The translations under genes and the position numbers were made by a program. 13,045 nucleotides of DNA from Clostridiales bacterium UBA1779 (GTDB taxonomy: Bacteria > Bacillota > Clostridia > Oscillospirales > CAG-272): assembly GCA_002314565.1 (NCBI GenBank), contig DCGL01000007.1:37285-50329 (forward strand), written 5' to 3'. The notes below the pieces were generated by a model. It was not told where the DNA came from. It saw only the letters and a program-made list of their open reading frames with translations, and made no database searches. Below, piece by piece: positions 7,788 to 13,045 of the stretch; the stretch's first letter is position 1, and every line of letters begins with the position of its first letter.

Positions 7788-9806
7788 ATGGGCGAACAAG
7801 CAATCCGGAATACTGCTTTCGAAGAGCTCAGAAAGCTGAGAGAGCAGATATCCTATCATGCAAAAAAGTATTACGTTGACGACGCGCCTGAGATTTCCGA
7901 CTACGATTACGATATGATGTACCGCAGGCTTCAGGAACTCGAAGCGGCACATCCGGAATATGCAGACCCGACCTCCCCAACGCAGCGCGTCGGCGGAACT
8001 CCTCTGGACAGGTTTACGAAGGTAACACACGAAGTCCGTATGGATTCCCTTTCAGACGTTTTTTCTTATGAAGAGCTCTGCGGCTTTCTTGACGGCGTTT
8101 CCTCCGTTTTTGAATCAGCCTCGTACTCAGTTGAGCCCAAGATTGACGGTCTTTCCTGTTCCCTCCGCTATGAAAACGGAGTGCTTGTTCAGGCCGCTAC
8201 GAGAGGTGACGGAGTGACCGGTGAGGACGTCACGCAGAACGTAAAGACGATTTTCTCGGTTCCTCTGAAGCTGTCCGAGCCGCTGACTCTCACGGTTCGC
8301 GGTGAAGTATATATGCCCCGCGCCGTTTTCAATTCAATCAACGCAAAGCGTGAAAAAGAAGGCAAATCACTTATGGCCAATCCGCGCAATGCCGCCGCAG
8401 GTTCCCTGCGTCAGCTTGACCCGAAGATTGCAGCTGAGCGCCGTCTGTCGATATTCATTTTCAATTTCCAGTCAGGCTCACTCTATGCGGACGGACGTCA
8501 GCCCATTTCCCATACCGAAACGCTTGACCGCCTCGGCGAGCTCGGCTTCCCCGTGATTGAAGAACGCAGACAGCTTTCATCAAAAGAAGAAATAAAAAAG
8601 CGCATTGCCGAGCTCGGAGAAATGCGTGATGAACTCGCATACGATATTGACGGAGCCGTCGTAAAGCTCGATTCTCTTGCCGGCCGCCGCATTGTCGGTG
8701 AAGGTACCAACACACCGAAGTGGGCAGCCGCCTTCAAGTATCCTCCCGAGGTCAAAGAAACGAAGCTCACAGATATCACGCTTGAAGTCGGAAGAACCGG
8801 GGTGCTTACCCCGACTGCAGTTCTTGAACCCGTCCGTCTTGCGGGAACCACGGTCAGTCGTGCAACTCTGCACAATCTGGATTTCATCAACGAGCGCAAT
8901 ATTATGCTCGGTGACAGAGTCCTCGTCAGAAAAGCAGGGGAGATTATTCCGGAAATATTGAACTCCGTCCCCGAAAAACGGGACGGAAGTGAAAGAACTT
9001 TCGTTATGCCCGAACGCTGCCCGAGATGCGGTGAACCGGTCGTCCGCGACACCGTTTCCGGAACCGAAGGGGCTGCGTACCGCTGCACGAACACCGAATG
9101 TCCCGCCCAGCTTGAGCGCAGAATCGAACATTTCGCATCGAAGGATGCTATGAATATAGACGGACTCGGTCCGCAGATTGTAGCACTGCTGCTTGACAAC
9201 GATCTCATTTCAGACGCTGCCGATCTGTATTCCCTTAAAGCCGAAAGTCTTGCTTCTCTTGACAGAATGGGCGAGCTTTCCGCTTCAAACCTCATACGTG
9301 CCATTGGAAACTCAAAGTCCGCAGGACTTGAGCGGCTCATCTATGCCCTCGGAATCCGCAACATAGGCGAGGTTGCCGCCGCAGAACTTGCAGGCGCCTG
9401 CGGCTCACTCGATTCCGTAATGAACGTGACTCACGACGAGCTGATTGCTCTTCCGGATTTCGGTGAAGTGACCGCCGGTTGCGTGCTGAAATTCTTTGCA
9501 AACGAAAGCAACCGCGAACTCTGCCGTCGTCTTGCCGACGCCGGTCTTGAAACCGGCACGAAAGCGCGCCGTCTTGACAGCCGCTTTGCGGGCCTTACCT
9601 TCGTTCTGACGGGCACTCTTCCCAATATGAAACGCGATGAAGCCGAAGCCATGATTAAAGAACGCGGCGGAAAATGCGCCGGTTCCGTTTCAAAGAAAAC
9701 TTCATACGTCGTTGCCGGCAGTGACGCCGGTTCAAAGCTGACGAAGGCCAGGGAACTCGGTGTGAAAATCATCGACGAAGCAGAGCTTGTCCGCATGTGT
9801 CAATAA
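7788..9806 (+). CDS. ligA: NAD(+)-dependent DNA ligase LigA
   Basis: Seals nicks in DNA during replication and repair using NAD+ as the adenylate donor. The 672-residue length is typical. Domain Ia (about 1-72) has the NMN-binding motif with YYVDD and ISDYDYD. The adenylation domain carries the KIDG motif with catalytic Lys118, then TRGDGVTGEDVT, NPRNAAAGSLRQLD and FKYPPE. The OB region with GRTGVLTP follows. A four-cysteine zinc site lies at Cys411, Cys414, Cys433 and Cys438 (CPRCG ... CTNTECPAQ). Helix-hairpin-helix repeats come next, and a C-terminal BRCT domain (about 595-672; LTFVLTGTLP, SKKTSYVVAG). The start at 7788 has AGGGGA seven bases upstream; the ATGs at 7781 and 7784 are out of frame. 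rsmI follows 19 bases after the stop, probably in the same transcript. All key residues are present, so the ligase should be active. Confidence 0.98.
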   Translation: MGEQAIRNTAFEELRKLREQISYHAKKYYVDDAPEISDYDYDMMYRRLQELEAAHPEYADPTSPTQRVGGTPLDRFTKVTHEVRMDSLSDVFSYEELCGFLDGVSSVFESASYSVEPKIDGLSCSLRYENGVLVQAATRGDGVTGEDVTQNVKTIFSVPLKLSEPLTLTVRGEVYMPRAVFNSINAKREKEGKSLMANPRNAAAGSLRQLDPKIAAERRLSIFIFNFQSGSLYADGRQPISHTETLDRLGELGFPVIEERRQLSSKEEIKKRIAELGEMRDELAYDIDGAVVKLDSLAGRRIVGEGTNTPKWAAAFKYPPEVKETKLTDITLEVGRTGVLTPTAVLEPVRLAGTTVSRATLHNLDFINERNIMLGDRVLVRKAGEIIPEILNSVPEKRDGSERTFVMPERCPRCGEPVVRDTVSGTEGAAYRCTNTECPAQLERRIEHFASKDAMNIDGLGPQIVALLLDNDLISDAADLYSLKAESLASLDRMGELSASNLIRAIGNSKSAGLERLIYALGIRNIGEVAAAELAGACGSLDSVMNVTHDELIALPDFGEVTAGCVLKFFANESNRELCRRLADAGLETGTKARRLDSRFAGLTFVLTGTLPNMKRDEAEAMIKERGGKCAGSVSKKTSYVVAGSDAGSKLTKARELGVKIIDEAELVRMCQ

Positions 9807-9825
9807 TTCAACGAAACCAAAAGCC

Positions 9826-10704
9826 ATGAGTGAAGCAGAATTTACAAAAGAAAAGAATATAACCGAAAAGGGCTGCCTCTATCTCGTGGCAACCCCGATA
9901 GGTAACACCGCAGATATCACGGAAAGGGCCCTCAAGGTACTCACCGAGGCGGACTTCATTGCAGCCGAAGACACGAGAAATTCAGGACTCCTTTTATCAA
10001 GATACGGTCTTCACAGACCGATGGTGTCATATCACGAACACAATAAGGCATCCCGCGGTCCCGAAATCGTCGAAAGACTGAAAGCGGGGGAAAGCTGCGC
10101 ACTGATTACAGATGCCGGAATGCCTGCTATTTCAGACCCCGGTGAGGACCTCGTACGTCTCTGTGCCGAAGCTTCAGTTACCGTACATCCCGTTCCCGGT
10201 GCCTGTGCGGCAGTGTCTGCACTTGCACTTTCGGCCATCTCTTCCCGACATTTCTTCTTTGAAGGTTTTCTTCCCGTTATGGGCAAAGAACGCCGCGAAC
10301 GCCTTGGAGCGGTCGCCGCCCAGCCCGAAACGGTAATCGTATACGAAGCCCCGCACAGACTACGCAAGACTCTTACAGAGCTCTGCGACGTCTGCGGAAA
10401 AGACAGAAAAATTTCTCTCTGCCGCGAGCTGACTAAGCTCAACGAAGAGGTTTTCCGAACTACACTGGCCGGTGCCTGCGAAAAGTACGCCGAAGCCGAG
10501 CCGAGAGGCGAATACGTACTTGTTATCGAAGGCAACAACGGCCCAAAGTCCGAAGATGCAGCCGAAAATGAAAATCTGAGCGTTCCCGAGCGCGTTGACA
10601 GATACGTTGCCGCGGGAATGAGCGAAAAAGATGCCATCAAGGCTGTTGCAAAAGAACTCGGAGTTCAGAAAAACGACGTTTACTCACAGATAAAAAGAAA
10701 ATAA
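9826..10704 (+). CDS. rsmI: 16S rRNA (cytidine1402-2'-O)-methyltransferase RsmI
   Basis: Methylates the 2'-OH of C1402 in the decoding centre of 16S rRNA, using S-adenosylmethionine (SAM). The protein has about 292 residues. Family motifs in order are LYLVATPIGN (start of the SAM/tetrapyrrole methylase fold), AAEDTR, SYHEHN, ITDAGMPAISDPG, PVPGACAAVSALALS, FFFEGFLP, YEAPHRL and RELTKLNEE. A C-terminal helical segment (RVDRYVAAGMSEKDAIKAVA) matches the family's HTH extension. I chose the ATG at 9826. A TTG at 9787 would extend it by 13 residues into the end of ligA, beyond what the family needs before LYLVATPIGN. Neither start has a strong Shine-Dalgarno, so translation may be coupled to ligA, whose stop is 19 bases upstream. 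Confidence 0.95.
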   Translation: MSEAEFTKEKNITEKGCLYLVATPIGNTADITERALKVLTEADFIAAEDTRNSGLLLSRYGLHRPMVSYHEHNKASRGPEIVERLKAGESCALITDAGMPAISDPGEDLVRLCAEASVTVHPVPGACAAVSALALSAISSRHFFFEGFLPVMGKERRERLGAVAAQPETVIVYEAPHRLRKTLTELCDVCGKDRKISLCRELTKLNEEVFRTTLAGACEKYAEAEPRGEYVLVIEGNNGPKSEDAAENENLSVPERVDRYVAAGMSEKDAIKAVAKELGVQKNDVYSQIKRK

Positions 10705-10851
10705 TACGCCGAGCCGGAAGGCAAAAGTAAAGCGACGTTCTCCTCTGTCAGTGTGAATGCCGTAATACTGTTTTACACAAATCTCCCATTTTTGAAAGAA
10801 TACAGCGTGAACCGTTTGGAAATCCGTAACAAAATATGCTTGTTTCACGCC

Positions 10852-10877
10852 CGCTTTGTGCCCGTCGGCGCAAAGTG
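10852..10877 (+). promoter_or_regulatory. GC-rich leader hairpin just before the asd ribosome binding site
   Basis: CTTTGTGCC (10854-10862), loop CGTC and GGCGCAAAG (10867-10875) form a nine-pair stem with one G-U pair, extendable by two more pairs to 10852-10877. It ends about six bases before the aaagga Shine-Dalgarno at 10883. No U-tract follows, so it is not an intrinsic terminator. It could modulate asd translation or mRNA stability. The rest of 10705-10851 shows no clear promoter and no recognisable riboswitch core. Confidence 0.35.
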
Positions 10878-10900
10878 CGAAGAAAGGAATGAATATAATA

Positions 10901-11977
10901 ATGAAAAAGAAAAGATGCTGCGTTATTGGCGCAACCGGCATGGTCGGTCAGCGCCTGCTTACCCTGCTTGAAAATCACCCTTATTTTGAGGTTACCGCTC
11001 TTGCCGCCTCCGGCCGTTCCGCCGGTAAGACCTATGCAGAAGCCATCGACGGACGCTGGAAGCTGAAAGTTCCGATGCCCTCCTGCTATGCCAATATGCC
11101 CGTAATGGATGCCGCTTACCCGGAAAAAATTGCTCCTCTCTGCGATTTCACCTTCTGCGCCGTAAATATGGACAAGGCTGCCACGAAGGAAATGGAAGAG
11201 GCTTACGCAAAGTGCGAAATTCCCGTCGTATCAAACAATTCGGCAAACCGCTGGACGCCCGACGTTCCCATGATTCTTCCCGAAATCAACGCAGAGCATC
11301 TGAAGGTCATCCCCTTCCAGAGAGAAAGACTCGGCACCGAGCGCGGATTTATCGTCGTAAAGCCCAACTGCTCCATCCAGTCCTACGTCCCCATGCTCAC
11401 TCCCCTTCTCGGCTTCGGCCTTGAACAGGTAGTCGCAACGACCTACCAGGCAATCTCCGGCGCCGGAAAAACCTTCAACGAATGGCCCGAAATGATCGAC
11501 AACGTAATTCCCTATATCGGCGGCGAAGAGGAAAAGAGCGAGCAGGAGCCTCTCAAGGCCTGGGGTGCAGTTGAAAACGGAGTCATCGTTAAGGCTGCCG
11601 CTCCTCTTATCACAACTCAGTGCATCCGCGTTCCCGTAACCGACGGTCACACTGCCGCCGTCTTTATGAAGTTCAAGAACAAGCCCTCAAAAGAAGAAAT
11701 TCTCGAACTCTGGAAGAATTTCAAGGGACTTCCTCAGGAGCTTGAGCTTCCTCATGCCCCGAAGCAGTTCATCACCTATTTTGAAGAAGACAACCGTCCC
11801 CAGTGCTTCACCGACCGCGAAATTTACGGCGGTATGGGCATCACAGCCGGACGTCTGCGCGAGGACTCCCTCTTCGATTATAAGTTCGTCGGCCTTTCAC
11901 ACAACACTCTCCGCGGTGCTGCCGGAGGCTCCGTCCTCAATGCCGAGCTCTGCTGCAAACTCGGTTATTTCGACTGA
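10901..11977 (+). CDS. asd: Aspartate-semialdehyde dehydrogenase, archaeal/fungal-type
   Basis: Converts L-aspartyl-4-phosphate to aspartate-4-semialdehyde with NADPH, the branch point to lysine/diaminopimelate, threonine and methionine. The protein has 358 residues. The N-terminal nucleotide-binding loop is GATGMVGQR, followed by AASGRSAGK, which is characteristic of the archaeal/yeast HOM2 branch and not the classical bacterial Asd. The catalytic Cys157 is in VVKPNCSIQS and the probable base His250 in RVPVTDGH. Other signatures are TTYQAISGAG and SHNTLRGAAGGS near the C-terminus. I chose the ATG at 10901 (MKKKRCCVIGATG) because aaagga at 10883-10888 lies upstream. The ATG at 10889 abuts that site, and starts further upstream add residues not expected before the Rossmann fold. 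No other lysine or threonine genes are adjacent in this window. Confidence 0.95.
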   Translation: MKKKRCCVIGATGMVGQRLLTLLENHPYFEVTALAASGRSAGKTYAEAIDGRWKLKVPMPSCYANMPVMDAAYPEKIAPLCDFTFCAVNMDKAATKEMEEAYAKCEIPVVSNNSANRWTPDVPMILPEINAEHLKVIPFQRERLGTERGFIVVKPNCSIQSYVPMLTPLLGFGLEQVVATTYQAISGAGKTFNEWPEMIDNVIPYIGGEEEKSEQEPLKAWGAVENGVIVKAAAPLITTQCIRVPVTDGHTAAVFMKFKNKPSKEEILELWKNFKGLPQELELPHAPKQFITYFEEDNRPQCFTDREIYGGMGITAGRLREDSLFDYKFVGLSHNTLRGAAGGSVLNAELCCKLGYFD

Positions 11978-11984
11978 TACAAAA

Positions 11985-12014
11985 GCCGGGCATAAGTCTG
12001 CACTTCTGCCCGGC
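11985..12014 (+). terminator. GC-rich hairpin after asd, possible terminator
   Basis: GCCGGGCA (11985-11992) pairs perfectly with TGCCCGGC (12007-12014), and an inner AGT/ACT pairing shortens the 14-base loop. It begins seven bases after the asd stop codon. The T-run (TTTTTT, 12030-12035) is 15 bases beyond the stem and not adjacent. It is therefore an atypical intrinsic terminator, or an mRNA 3'-end stabilising structure. Confidence 0.45.
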
Positions 12015-12136
12015 ATAAATATAAACGGATTTTTTGACACAGACCGAGAGCAGTCAGACCGGCTGTTCCCTGCGTCATTTTCTCCGTTATCCTGAAAAAC
12101 AATAATAATTATTCTAACAGAAAGGCAGATAAAACC

Positions 12137-12976
12137 ATGAACAAGTTTCTCGAATGGATTGAATCAGGCAAAATTATGATGGCCGCCCACCGCGGCGACA
12201 AGGACTGCCGTCCCGAAAACACGATTCCCGCTTTTAAGCACGCAATTGAACTCGGTGCCGACGGAATCGAAACCGACATTCATCAGACAAAGGACGGAGT
12301 CATCATTATGATGCACGACCATACCGTGGACCGTACGACCGACGGAGTCGGCCGCGTCTGCGACAAAACTCTTGCCGAAATCAAAGAACTTGATGCCGGA
12401 ATCAAAAAAGGAGAGGAATACCGCGGAACCCGCGTCCCCACCTTTGATGAATTTCTCGATCTCGTCGAACCGTATCCCAATCTGCTTCTGAATCTCGAGC
12501 TCAAGGATTATCCCGGGGTCGAAGGAGACATCTGCTATTCAACCGCCGACAAGGTAATTGCCGAAATCGAACGCAGAGGCATGGCCGACCGCATTATGCT
12601 CAACTGCTTCTCATGGGAAGTTCTCAATTATATCGTAGAAAAACACGGCAATAAATATCCGCTGCACGGCTTCTATCCCGATTATCTTATGCAATTCCCG
12701 AAGAGAGATATGTACCCCGACCTCACCTACGTCTGTCTCTTCAACTGCCAGCTGGTTGACGGCAAGGTTGACTGGTCTCCACGCAAGGTACAGGAACTTC
12801 TTCCCGCCGAAGAATTCAAAAAGGTCAACGACATGGGCTGTGAAACCTGCGTCTGCTTCGTAAAGGACACTCCCGAACTGATGCAGGCCGCCATCGACCG
12901 CGGTGTCTCCATGTTCACCTGCAACAACCCCGAACGCGCCATTCAGATCCTCAAAGACCTCGGATACAGAAAATAA
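12137..12976 (+). CDS. Glycerophosphodiester phosphodiesterase (GDPD family), cytosolic
   Basis: Predicted to hydrolyse glycerophosphodiesters, such as deacylated phospholipids, to glycerol-3-phosphate and an alcohol, using a divalent metal. The 279 residues form one GDPD TIM-barrel. Visible motifs are AHRG (His18, Arg19), PENT (Glu27), the metal pair Glu45/Asp47 in GIETDIH, and the general acid His60 in MMHDHTVDRTTDG. VPTFDEFLDL and NLELKD (Glu121, Lys123) follow. It ends near TCNNPERAIQIL. There is no signal peptide, so it should act inside the cell, unlike secreted GlpQ. aaagg at 12121-12125 lies 11 bases before the ATG. A TTGACA at 12034-12039 lacks a -10 at the right distance, so its promoter is unclear; it may be read through from asd. 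The exact substrate cannot be told from sequence. Confidence 0.93.
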   Translation: MNKFLEWIESGKIMMAAHRGDKDCRPENTIPAFKHAIELGADGIETDIHQTKDGVIIMMHDHTVDRTTDGVGRVCDKTLAEIKELDAGIKKGEEYRGTRVPTFDEFLDLVEPYPNLLLNLELKDYPGVEGDICYSTADKVIAEIERRGMADRIMLNCFSWEVLNYIVEKHGNKYPLHGFYPDYLMQFPKRDMYPDLTYVCLFNCQLVDGKVDWSPRKVQELLPAEEFKKVNDMGCETCVCFVKDTPELMQAAIDRGVSMFTCNNPERAIQILKDLGYRK

Positions 12977-12986
12977 AATTTAGCCA

Positions 12987-13045
12987 GGGGACGTAAGTGG
13001 TGGCGAAAAAATGAGAATCATTTTTTCGCCACCACTTACGTCCCC
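12987..13045. repeat. Perfect 28-base inverted repeat with 3-base loop at the window end
   Basis: The left arm (12987-13014, beginning GGGGACGTAAGTGGTGGC) is the exact reverse complement of the right arm (13018-13045), separated by GAA. The structure starts 10 bases after the GDPD stop codon. The arms contain A6/T6 runs inside the stem, and no T-run is seen after it because the sequence ends. It could be a palindromic intergenic repeat or small mobile repeat unit, a very strong terminator hairpin, the edge of a larger mobile element, or a fold-back assembly artefact. Confidence 0.9.

Noticed and set aside
12034..12062. TTGACA upstream of the GDPD gene as a promoter
   Set aside because: At 17 bases downstream the sequence is GACCGG, far from a -10 element, and neighbouring spacings are no better.

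Overview
The window looks like a low-to-mid GC Gram-positive anaerobe, most likely a gut Clostridia (Oscillospiraceae/Ruminococcaceae-like). The evidence is a Sec-type signal peptide on a giant CnaB-repeat surface protein, Shine-Dalgarno sites of the GGAGG type, sigma-A-like promoters, and a housekeeping set (ligA, rsmI, asd, a cytosolic GDPD) in Clostridia-like arrangement. The taxon is inferred; no rRNA or other marker is present.

Positions 1-7396, minus strand: one enormous cell-surface adhesin gene that runs off the left edge. It encodes a signal peptide, about 800 residues of non-repetitive beta-rich sequence (including a six-cysteine insertion, a fimbrial-D2-like domain and a SpaA-like domain), then at least 17 complete CnaB domains of 93-98 residues and the start of an 18th. 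The reading frame breaks in the second CnaB domain near 4402-4407, where one base is missing. All 16 later repeat anchors share one frame down to position 1. The last repeats (1 to about 1200) form an A-B-A-B-A pattern with an exact 579-base period. No C-terminus or sorting signal is inside the window.

Positions 7397-7787: a 391-base divergent intergenic region. It holds a good candidate promoter for each gene and a 10-8-10 inverted repeat between them.

Positions 7788-12976, plus strand: ligA (NAD-dependent DNA ligase) and rsmI (16S rRNA C1402 2'-O-methyltransferase) are 19 bases apart and probably co-transcribed. After a 196-base leader comes asd, an archaeal/fungal-type aspartate-semialdehyde dehydrogenase. 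A GC-rich hairpin follows, then a glycerophosphodiester phosphodiesterase gene. These last two genes look like separate housekeeping units and not a dedicated system with the adhesin.

Positions 12987-13045: a perfect 28-base inverted repeat with a 3-base loop ends exactly at the right edge. The left edge lies inside the 579-base repeat, so the window may be a whole contig that stopped at repeats on both sides.

I see no CRISPR array, phage, defence system, tRNA, rRNA or transposase. The most unusual content is the giant adhesin with its recent internal duplication and frameshift, and the terminal palindrome.
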